Shown piece by piece: positions 11,283 through 18,159 of a stretch of DNA of 64,000 bases. The notes under the pieces were generated by a model. It was not told the origin of the DNA and searched no databases. It saw only the letters and a program-made list of their open reading frames with translations. The stretch spans positions 1-64,000 of the forward strand of contig JABLWZ010000005.1 of the NCBI GenBank assembly GCA_013178275.1. Reading direction: 5' to 3'. The stretch comes from Bacillota bacterium. Lineage in GTDB: Bacteria; Bacillota; Ch66; Ch109. Position 1 is the stretch's first letter; every line of letters begins with the position of its first letter. Made by a program: the position numbers and the translations under genes.

Positions 11283-11348
11283 ACAGGTAGAAGCCTACTT
11301 TGAGGCAGGCTTCCACTCCGAAGAGAGATATATGGGAGGAGCTTTGAA
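11283..11348 (-). ncRNA. Putative sigma-54-driven small RNA or leader (unit A)
   Basis: Promoter TGGCACG-ATAA-TTGCT (11374-11360, minus); transcript contains GCUCCUCCC, then hairpin GAAGCCT..AGGCTTC (11290-11313). Tail is not a strong U-run, so it could instead be the leader of the 11223-10699 CDS. Confidence 0.45.
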
Positions 11349-11359
11349 AATTATTCTCA

Positions 11360-11374
11360 GCAATTATCGTGCCA
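11360..11374 (-). promoter_or_regulatory. Sigma-54 promoter motif A
   Basis: TGGCACGATAATTGC, GG-N10-GC spacing, matches consensus TGGCACG-N4-TTGC. Confidence 0.75.
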
Positions 11375-11615
11375 ATAATAAAGGTTTGTTTCAATCTGGC
11401 ATATTACTTCTTTTTCCACACATCACAAAGGGTTTTTCGGTTTTCGCACCTTGGCATTCTTCCTAACTGTGAGATCCCCGCTGATATGCTGCATATAATT
11501 CTACCCCCTCGATTTCTAAAATTTTTGCTGCCTGATTTCTTTTTTTACTTAATTTCTAACGGGAGTCCAGAAGGGTAGCTGCTGATTTAACAAACCACCT
11601 TATTAATAGCTCCAA

Positions 11616-11630
11616 GCAAAAAATATGCCG
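11616..11630 (-). promoter_or_regulatory. Sigma-54 promoter-like motif I
   Basis: CGGCATATTTTTTGC, GG-N10-GC; immediately downstream of the unit D terminator. Confidence 0.5.
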
Positions 11631-11719
11631 AAAAAAAGCTCGCCCCCAACTATCAGGCGAGCTTTATACAATGGGTTGGTTTTCTTGAACATAAAGCAAT
11701 TATGTCAAGAAAGACGCGC
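11631..11719 (-). ncRNA. Putative sigma-54-dependent small RNA (unit D)
   Basis: Promoter at 11745-11731; internal hairpin TTTCTTGACATAA..TTATGTTCAAGAAA; terminator GCTCGCC..GGGCGAGC followed by TTTTTTT. Confidence 0.6.
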
Positions 11720-11730
11720 ATTTTATATAA

Positions 11731-11745
11731 GCAAACATCATGCCA
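11731..11745 (-). promoter_or_regulatory. Sigma-54 promoter motif D
   Basis: TGGCATGATGTTTGC, correct GG-N10-GC spacing; divergent from motif E. Confidence 0.75.
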
Positions 11746-11769
11746 CATCTGGCAGATAGGGTTTTATGT

Positions 11770-11784
11770 TGGCGTTGTTTTTGC
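11770..11784 (+). promoter_or_regulatory. Sigma-54 promoter motif E
   Basis: TGGCGTTGTTTTTGC, correct spacing; divergent from motif D, 24 bp apart. Confidence 0.65.
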
Positions 11785-11795
11785 ATAAAACATCA

Positions 11796-11880
11796 ATCGG
11801 CGTAGGCTCATTTCTCTTCTTCCTCTCCCTCTCCCTCTCCCTCTCCCTAAGGTGCCTGATTATATAGGCACCTTTATTTA
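11796..11880 (+). ncRNA. Putative sigma-54-dependent small RNA with four CUCCCU repeats (unit E)
   Basis: Predicted +1 12 nt after the -12 GC; (CTCCCT)x4 at 11825-11848; perfect 9-bp hairpin AAGGTGCCT/AGGCACCTT (11849-11874), then TATTTAT. Confidence 0.6.
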
Positions 11881-11931
11881 TGGTTTCTTTATTCGCTCGC
11901 ATACTTTGTACCGTTCTTCTTTATAAATATT

Positions 11932-11946
11932 TGGCATGAATTTTGC
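11932..11946 (+). promoter_or_regulatory. Sigma-54 promoter motif F
   Basis: TGGCATGAATTTTGC, correct spacing. Confidence 0.75.
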
Positions 11947-12040
11947 ATCAAATTCTTATATGGGCTTCTGAGGCCACTAATTGTTGCTTCTCCTTTGCAT
12001 TTTTGGCTCCACAATTCTATCTCAGGAGGCGTGATTGATT

Positions 12041-12181
12041 ATGCATCTAGTACCTGACAGCTCATTCAAAAACTTGAATGAAAAAATTGAATATGTAAAA
12101 AAAAGAATAAATGATAGTAAAGAATGGCATGAAAAGCGATGGCTTCAAAGGCAGTTGAAAGAAATAACCAGAGTTCACTAA
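12041..12181 (+). CDS. 46-aa small protein downstream of sigma-54 motif F
   Basis: caggaggcgtgattgattATG; MHLVPDSSFKNLNEKIEYVKKRINDSKEWHEKRWLQRQLKEITRVH*; charged and helical-looking. Confidence 0.6.
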   Translation: MHLVPDSSFKNLNEKIEYVKKRINDSKEWHEKRWLQRQLKEITRVH

Positions 12182-12256
12182 AATGTTTTTGGTGTATTTC
12201 TGGTACTAATTTCGGAAAATTGCACAATGTTGATGCGTTTTTTGCGTAAATATTAC

Positions 12257-12314
12257 TTGGTCATTAAGGCTCCTCCATAATCTCTTTTTTAGCCCCTTAG
12301 GGGCTAATTTTTTT
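12257..12314 (+). ncRNA. Putative small RNA from a degenerate sigma-54 motif (unit M)
   Basis: Promoter-like TGATGCG-TTTT-TTGC at 12231-12245 (degenerate -24); transcript has GGCUCCUCC and terminator AGCCCCTTAGGGGCT plus TTTTTTT. Confidence 0.4.
12291..12314 (+). terminator. Intrinsic terminator
   Basis: AGCCCC-TTA-GGGGCT then aaTTTTTTT. Confidence 0.85.
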
Positions 12315-12327
12315 ATTTTTTATAAAT

Positions 12328-12480
12328 GAAGAGGAGCTGGTTGAACTGGAACAGGCGCTGATGAATAATGGGCTTATCCATGAAGCCAACATTCTTTCCC
12401 TGTGTTTCTCTACCGAGGAGCAAAAGGAGGGTATGACGGCCTTTGCCGAGAAAAGACCTCCTAGGTTCACGGGCAGGTAA
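12328..12480 (+). pseudogene. Enoyl-CoA hydratase C-terminal remnant
   Basis: Reads EEELVELEQALMNNGLIHEANILSLCFSTEEQKEGMTAFAEKRPPRFTGR*, the crotonase C-terminal signature; no N-terminal part. Confidence 0.8.
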
Positions 12481-12551
12481 TCCGATTCTGCAGCTTTTGT
12501 ACCACAGCGCTTTTGCCGTCTTTGTCCAACCCTAGCCCCCAGTTATATTCT

Positions 12552-12566
12552 TGGCATATTATTTGC
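12552..12566 (+). promoter_or_regulatory. Sigma-54 promoter motif G
   Basis: TGGCATATTATTTGC, correct spacing. Confidence 0.75.
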
Positions 12567-12577
12567 ATATATTTTAT

Positions 12578-12638
12578 GACGGAGCTCTATAAACCCACCC
12601 CTTGCTTGCTCGCCTGATCGACTGGGCGAGCTTTTTTT
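12578..12638 (+). ncRNA. Putative sigma-54-dependent small RNA (unit G)
   Basis: Contains CCCACCCC; terminator GCTCGCC..GGGCGAGC followed by TTTTTTT; terminator and downstream sequence are an inverted copy of unit D. Confidence 0.6.
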
Positions 12639-12653
12639 CGGCATATTTTTTGC
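12639..12653 (+). promoter_or_regulatory. Sigma-54 promoter-like motif H
   Basis: CGGCATATTTTTTGC, mirrored copy of motif I; downstream CU-rich ACTCCCTTCCTTCCTACC. Confidence 0.5.
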
Positions 12654-12946
12654 TGATAATAACCTTGTGGTTTCAGCACTCCCTTCCTTCCTACCGATGG
12701 CTTGATTTCGGTTCAACTGTCTTTATGATTAGTGAATTTCTTCAAGCTTAAAGTATAATTATTTGGAGGTAAATTTAAAACATACCGCGATTAGCCAGCA
12801 TCATTAAAGAAAAACCTATAATCCTTGAATCTGAGCAAACCTTGAGGGACCTGTTATCATTCCGAATGTTGCTGCACATGTGGCTAAAGAGCAATAATGG
12901 GGAAGGTCCTTGGCTGGAAGCGCTAGAGATGTATCAGATAACCATT

Positions 12947-13019
12947 AAAAAAAGTAGCCCATTAAGGGCCTAAATAGAAGGAGTTAGGTTAGTTTTTTAA
13001 ACTGCTTTGACCTACGCAA
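12947..13019 (-). ncRNA. Putative sigma-54-dependent small RNA (unit J)
   Basis: Promoter TGGCACA-GTTC-TTGCT at 13045-13031; transcript has CUAACUCCUUCU and hairpin GGCCCTTAATGGGCT followed by TTTTTTT. Confidence 0.6.
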
Positions 13020-13030
13020 CTATATACCAA

Positions 13031-13045
13031 GCAAGAACTGTGCCA
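13031..13045 (-). promoter_or_regulatory. Sigma-54 promoter motif J
   Basis: TGGCACAGTTCTTGC, correct spacing. Confidence 0.8.
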
Positions 13046-13092
13046 TTAAAGGATGCTACCTCCGATGAAACCTTACAAGAGAGTAGCTGTGT

Positions 13093-13162
13093 AAAATAAA
13101 AACAGGCACCTGAATTATCAGGTACCTGGGGAAGAGGGAAGAAGGATTATGGAGACACACGT
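13093..13162 (-). ncRNA. Putative sigma-54-dependent small RNA (unit K, homolog of unit E)
   Basis: Promoter TGGCACA-GTTT-TTGC at 13188-13174; CU-rich CCUUCUUCCCUCUUCCCC; hairpin CAGGTACCTG..CAGGTGCCTG followed by TTTTTATTTT. Confidence 0.65.
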
Positions 13163-13173
13163 AATTATTATAC

Positions 13174-13188
13174 GCAAAAACTGTGCCA
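13174..13188 (-). promoter_or_regulatory. Sigma-54 promoter motif K
   Basis: TGGCACAGTTTTTGC, correct spacing. Confidence 0.8.
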
Positions 13189-13473
13189 GGGAGTTGGTTT
13201 GATGAAGTTAATCCGAGCTAAATGGGGCTATTGCAGGCCCATCCGACGGTAGCACAATCCATTTGATTCCGGCGGCGGAAAACCCTATTGTAGTATTGGG
13301 TGAGCATGCGGAAGCAGAGTACAGAATGGTGGACCAGGAATCTGAGGGACTAGAAAGATCGTGGCATTATAGAGTGACTGTAGCATGGCCACTCGGTTGG
13401 CCGTGAAGGGATGTTAGGGAAGAGAGAAAGCCTTGAAATATTTGATTAATCAATTCTTCCTCAGCACCCAATC

Positions 13474-13971
13474 ATGAAACTTTGGGCATGTAGTACGGCA
13501 TTCTTCTTCAGAATAGAAGCAGCTAAGAAATTTAAACACGGACTGGTGATTCGCATGCTGTCCATTACCGGGGCGAGACTGGGTGAAATTGCGGGACTCC
13601 GGTGGAATGACGTAGATTTCCGAGCAGGCACTATTACAATTACAGTGGCAGCAGACACCAGGAAAAGAGCTTATCGCGAGAGAAGGAGCAATGACACTCT
13701 GGCTTCGTTTCAGAACCTGGTTTTCATCGCTGACGATGGGAGGCCTCTGAGACACAGGTCTATACAGCTGCCGCTCAGACGTACGCTAAAAGGAGCAGGA
13801 CTCCCAAGGATGCGTTTACACGATCTAAGGTATAGTGAATCAGAAATCATGGCCCTAGCTGGACACGCGGGGCTTGACAGCACCAAGCCCTACATTCATA
13901 ATAATCGTGTTGGGCACAATATACTCGACACGATTAATGACCGGCGTACTAAAAGGCGTACCATGAATTGA
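13474..13971 (+). pseudogene. Degenerate tyrosine recombinase/phage integrase
   Basis: ITGARLGEIAGLRWNDVDF...LHDLRYSESEIMALAGHAGLDSTKPYIH; catalytic HxLRH..GH..Y region internally deleted and N-terminus missing; next to tRNA genes. Confidence 0.8.
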
Positions 13972-14071
13972 TGATCGTTGGTACCTAGGGATTTTAGATT
14001 CGGGATGAATTGTTCAAATCCTGTCATCCCGACCATCTTTCCAGTACTGGAATGATGTGAAAACACACAGT

Positions 14072-14148
14072 GTCCCGGTAGCTCAGCCGGACAGAGCAAC
14101 GGCCTTCTAAGCCGTGGGTCGGGGGTTCGAATCCCTCCCGGGACGCCA
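14072..14148 (+). tRNA. tRNA-Arg (TCT)
   Basis: GTCCCGG/CCGGGAC acceptor, anticodon loop CTTCTAA, TTCGAAT, CCA. Confidence 0.95.
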
Positions 14149-14225
14149 TTTATTTAGAGAAAAACGAGTTGACAGCGAACTCCCGATTTGTTACCATAAC
14201 TCGGCAGGTATTAAAAAGGCAGCGC

Positions 14226-14303
14226 GGTGGGTGTAGCTCAGTTGGTTAGAGCACCAGATTGTGGCTCTGGGGGCCGTGGGTTCGAATCCCATCATCCACC
14301 CCA
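14226..14303 (+). tRNA. tRNA-His (GTG)
   Basis: G-1 plus GTGGGTG acceptor, anticodon loop TTGTGGC, CCA. Confidence 0.95.
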
Positions 14304-14419
14304 AAATAGTATTAGAAGCCGGTAACACCGGGCTTCTTATTTTTTTCGCTTAAAAAGATGAGAGCGGGTCCGCTAAACCCGCCAACTCTTATCTTCGCTG
14401 CTTTCTTCATCCCAGAAAA

Positions 14420-15103
14420 CTAAACCAGCCGATACCCCACCCCCGGCTCGGTGATGATATGCCTGGGACGTGACGGGTCCTTTTCGATTTTGTGCCGCAG
14501 CTGCCCGATATAGACCCGCAGGTAGTGGGCCTCCTGCTCGAAATTGGGGCCCCATACGGCGCGCAGCAGCTGGCGCTGGGTAAGGACCTTCCCCCGGTGG
14601 AGCGCCAGAGCCTTAAGCATCTCGTACTCGGTCGGGGTGAGCTTCACCTCTTCCCCGTCGACGCTTACTCGGCGGTAAGCCAGGTCGATCACCATGCCGT
14701 CGAAGTCGAGGACCGGCTCACTTTCCGCGCTGGTCGCGTGGCGAAGCGCCGTGCGGATGCGGGCCAGCAGCTCTCCCATGCCGAAAGGCTTGGTGACGTA
14801 GTCGTCGGCGCCGTTGTCCAGGGCAGCCACCTTTTCCGTTTCCTGGTCCCTGACCGACAGGATTATTATCGGCACCGGCGACCATTCCCGTATCCGCTTG
14901 ACGACCTCCAGGCCGTCCATATCGGGCAGCCCCATGTCGAGGAGCACGAGGTCGGGTTTAAAGATCGCCGCCATCTCCAGCCCTTCCCGGCCGCTCGCCG
15001 TTTCACCCACATCGAAATCGTGCGCCTCCAGCGCGACCTTCAGCAGCCTCCGCATCTGGGGCTCGTCGTCGATCACCAGTATCCGCATCCCCTTGTTGCC
15101 CAT
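14420..15103 (-). CDS. kdpE: Response regulator KdpE (OmpR family)
   Basis: Receiver plus winged helix, ATG at 15103 after ggagg; downstream of kdpD. Confidence 0.92.
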   Translation of the reverse strand: MGNKGMRILVIDDEPQMRRLLKVALEAHDFDVGETASGREGLEMAAIFKPDLVLLDMGLPDMDGLEVVKRIREWSPVPIIILSVRDQETEKVAALDNGADDYVTKPFGMGELLARIRTALRHATSAESEPVLDFDGMVIDLAYRRVSVDGEEVKLTPTEYEMLKALALHRGKVLTQRQLLRAVWGPNFEQEAHYLRVYIGQLRHKIEKDPSRPRHIITEPGVGYRLV

Positions 15104-15104
15104 A

Positions 15105-17801
15105 CTAAGCACCCTCCTCCAGGGGGGACAGCTCCCCCAGCAGGTTTTCATTCAGCGGGAGGGTAAAGGTTATTACCGCTCCGCCGCCGGGGTTGTTTTC
15201 CGCCCTGATCCTGCCTCCATGGGCCTCGACCATGGCCCGGCAGATGGTCAATCCCAGGCCGACCCCGCTTGTTTTCCGGGAGGTCTTCAGCCGGTAGAAC
15301 TTGTCGAAGACCTGTTCCAGCTGGTCCCCGGGGATCCCTGAGCCGCGGTCCGCTGTCCTGATCTCTACCATGCCCTCGACCCGCCGGGCGGAGACGGTTA
15401 TCTCGTCGACCCTTTCTGAATACTTGACGGCGTTGTCCAGGAGGTTGACGATCACCTGCTCGATCAGGACGAAGTCCACATACAGCAGCGGCAGGTTGGG
15501 CTCGATATCGATTCGGAGCGGCCACTGCCTGAGGGCTTCCAGGCGGCGGACCGCCACCCCGATGATATCCTGGATGTCGCACCAGTCTCGGTTCAGCTTC
15601 AGGAAACCGCTTTCCAGCCTGGCCATGTCGAGCAGGTTGTTGACCACGCGTTCCATCCGCACCGCCCCCTGCTTGATGCTCTTGAGCAGGTCCCTCCTTG
15701 CCTCCGGGGGATAAACCTCGCCCTCCTCCAGCAGCCCGGTGACCGCCCCGGTTATGGAGGTGAGGGGTGTCCGCAGCTCGTGCGAGATGGAGTTTAAGAG
15801 CGCGTTGCGCAGCCTCTCCGAATCCGCCAGCAGTTGGGACTCCTTGGCCTTTTCCCCGAGCTGGACCCGGTTTATGGCCATGGCGGTGAAGCTGCCGAGG
15901 GCGTCCAGGAGCAGGCGCTTCTCATTGGAAAGCGGCTGCCCGGTATCAAAGGGCCAGACACCCAAGACGCCTATGGCCCTGCTCTCGGCCACCAGGGGTA
16001 CGTATATCCCGTTCGACCCGGCCAGGGTCTCGGTCCCCCAGCCCGCCACCTGTCCCTGCTCAAAGACCCATTTCACCACCGCCTTTTCCTTCTCGTCCAG
16101 GAACACCTCATGCCTTGAGGCGGTACTGGCAGTGATATTCAAGGCGTCCTCTTTATCCGGGAGGAATATCACCACCTGGCCTTCCATGCTCTGGGCGATA
16201 CTCTTCGCGGCGGTGTTTAAAAGTCTTTTCAGGTCGACCTCGACCGTGATCTCCCGGCTCAGCTCCTGGATGGCGGCCATCCTGGACTCGCGCTGCTTGG
16301 AGAGCGATACCTGCTGCCTGAGCCTGGTCGAGATGGACCCGGTCAGCAGTGCGACCAGGAGGAATATGGAGAAGCTGATCAGGTGGCGCAGGTCAGCCAC
16401 CGTCAGCCTGAGGGTCGGCGGCACGAACAGGTAATCGAAGGCCAGGATTCCCAGCACGGACGCAAACACCCCAGGGCTCAGCCCCCAGCTTACCGCGCTC
16501 AAGAGCACCGGCAGGAGATACAGCATCGCGACGTTGACCAGTCCGAGGTCGGGCTCCAGCCACTTGGCCAGCACGGTCACTGCCGCGATCATTACGAAGG
16601 TGAATAAATAAGGATACAGCTGCCGGGTCTGCCGGGGAAAGACCGAGTAGCGGGGCAGCCCCTCCGGCTGCGACCTCCCCGAGATGACGTGGACACTGAT
16701 GCCCTCGCTTTTATGTATCAGGTTGTCGACCACCGAGCCGTGGATCCACTCCCAGAGCTTAGAGTGCAGGGGGCGGCCGATGATGAGTTGGGTTACGTTT
16801 CGCTTCCGGGCTATCTCCAGCAGTTCCTCCGCCACGTCCTGGCCGGTGGTGACTACGGTCTGGCCGCCCAACTGCTCGGCGAGACGGAGGTTTTTGGTCA
16901 GGCGGTCCCTTTCCGCGTCCCCGGCCGGCAGGCGGCGGGGGGTCTCGATATAGACCGCCAGCCACTCGGCCTGAAGGCTGGAGGCGATCCGGCTGCCCAG
17001 GCGGATAAGCTGGGCGGAAAAGGGGCTGGCGCTGACGCAGACCATGATCCTCTCTCCCACCGGCCAGGGGCCGGGGATGGCGTGGGCCCGCATGTAGGTT
17101 TCCAGCTGGCGGTCGACCCGCTGGGCGGTGAAGCGGAGCGCCAGTTCGCGCAGGGCGTTGATGTTGCCGGGGCGGAAGAACTTGTCGAGCGCCTCCCGCG
17201 CCTTGTCCGGGACATAAACCTTTCCCTCCTTAAACCTCTGGATCAGGTCGTCGGGAGGGATGTCGATGACGTGGATCTCGGCCCTTTCCAGTATCCGGTC
17301 AGGCAGCGTCTCCCGCACCACCATCCCGGTGATCCGGGCCACCACGTCGTTCAGGCTCTCCAGGTGCTGGATGTTGAGGGTGGTGTATACGTTTATCCCC
17401 GCGGCCAGCAATTCCTCGACGTCCTGGTACCGCTTGGCGTGCCGGCCGGTGACGTTGGTGTGGGCGAGTTCATCGACCAGGGCCAGCTTCGGCTTTCGCG
17501 CGAGCAGCTTGTCCAGGTCCATTTCGGAAAAGGGCTTGCCCCGGTACTCCACCTGGATGGGGGGGACGACCGGCAGCCCGGCCAGCAGGACCTCGGTCTC
17601 GGGACGGCCGTGGGTCTCGACCCAGCCCACCAGCAGGTCCACCCCTTCCGCCATCCGCTCCCGGGCCGCCTGCAGCATGGCGTAGGTCTTTCCCACCCCG
17701 GCGGCGGCCCCCAGGAAGATGGTCAGGGTGCCGCGGCTTTTATCTTTTAGACCGGCGAGCAGGGCGTCGGGGTCGGCCCGCTCGACCTGGTTTAGGGTCA
17801 T
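15105..17801 (-). CDS. kdpD: Sensor histidine kinase KdpD
   Basis: GAAAGVGKTYAMLQAA, KdpD and Usp domains, HELRTPLTSITG, GVGLGLTICRAMVEAHGG. Confidence 0.96.
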   Translation of the reverse strand: MTLNQVERADPDALLAGLKDKSRGTLTIFLGAAAGVGKTYAMLQAARERMAEGVDLLVGWVETHGRPETEVLLAGLPVVPPIQVEYRGKPFSEMDLDKLLARKPKLALVDELAHTNVTGRHAKRYQDVEELLAAGINVYTTLNIQHLESLNDVVARITGMVVRETLPDRILERAEIHVIDIPPDDLIQRFKEGKVYVPDKAREALDKFFRPGNINALRELALRFTAQRVDRQLETYMRAHAIPGPWPVGERIMVCVSASPFSAQLIRLGSRIASSLQAEWLAVYIETPRRLPAGDAERDRLTKNLRLAEQLGGQTVVTTGQDVAEELLEIARKRNVTQLIIGRPLHSKLWEWIHGSVVDNLIHKSEGISVHVISGRSQPEGLPRYSVFPRQTRQLYPYLFTFVMIAAVTVLAKWLEPDLGLVNVAMLYLLPVLLSAVSWGLSPGVFASVLGILAFDYLFVPPTLRLTVADLRHLISFSIFLLVALLTGSISTRLRQQVSLSKQRESRMAAIQELSREITVEVDLKRLLNTAAKSIAQSMEGQVVIFLPDKEDALNITASTASRHEVFLDEKEKAVVKWVFEQGQVAGWGTETLAGSNGIYVPLVAESRAIGVLGVWPFDTGQPLSNEKRLLLDALGSFTAMAINRVQLGEKAKESQLLADSERLRNALLNSISHELRTPLTSITGAVTGLLEEGEVYPPEARRDLLKSIKQGAVRMERVVNNLLDMARLESGFLKLNRDWCDIQDIIGVAVRRLEALRQWPLRIDIEPNLPLLYVDFVLIEQVIVNLLDNAVKYSERVDEITVSARRVEGMVEIRTADRGSGIPGDQLEQVFDKFYRLKTSRKTSGVGLGLTICRAMVEAHGGRIRAENNPGGGAVITFTLPLNENLLGELSPLEEGA

Positions 17802-17849
17802 GCCCGCATCCCCCTTACCGTTTATCCAGGCTGTCCAGTTCCAGGTTTA

Positions 17850-17875
17850 GTTTTACATATTTATTCCTGTAAAAC
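17850..17875. promoter_or_regulatory. Perfect inverted repeat in the kdpD/kimA intergenic region (candidate operator)
   Basis: GTTTTACA-N10-TGTAAAAC between divergent genes. Confidence 0.5.
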
Positions 17876-18159
17876 CTAATAAGACACCTGGTGGTAGAAC
17901 AGTTTCTTCATCGCAGCCTTTTCATCCTTCTTTTTATAGGGTAACCCAGATCCCTACATTCAGGTTTCTCTGCTTAGTTTAATTAACCCGACAGTCAAGG
18001 GGTTGTAAAGATTCGGGGGAAAGGTGTCAAGAAAGCGTAAAGATTGGCGTTTGTCGATTCCAAAAAGAAAACCCGCTGACTATAATTTAACCGGGTCACC
18101 GAGATCAAAGGCGTTTTCACGATAACAGACAAGAATTTAACAGACGGGAGAGGGAGACC

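Noticed and set aside
11399-11413. Additional sigma-54 promoter TGGCATATTACTTCT
   Set aside because: The -12 element is TTCT rather than TTGC, so the essential GC is missing.
12782-12973. 63-codon open frame IPRLASIIKEKPIILESEQTLRDLLSFRMLLHMWLKSNNGEGPWLEALEMYQITIKKSSPLRA*
   Set aside because: A plausible SD (ggaggt) precedes it but the frame has a stop just upstream and no canonical start near the SD; possibly a decayed gene. Its 3' end overlaps sRNA unit J on the opposite strand.
13245-13407. Open frame GAIAGPSDGSTIHLIPAAENPIVVLGEHAEAEYRMVDQESEGLERSWHYRVTVAWPLGWP*
   Set aside because: No start codon or SD, upstream stop; probably another gene remnant but no family recognised.
16689-17750. 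353-aa plus-strand ORF opposite kdpD
   Set aside because: Antisense shadow ORF in GC-rich DNA; the minus strand encodes clear KdpD motifs. The same applies to 32716..31634, 38945..37980, 44707..43595, 55841..54444 and 63232..62159.
17803-18159. c-di-AMP (ydaO) riboswitch upstream of the KimA-like gene
   Set aside because: Known kimA genes may carry one, but I could not identify the conserved ydaO core here; an Infernal search with RF00379 would decide.
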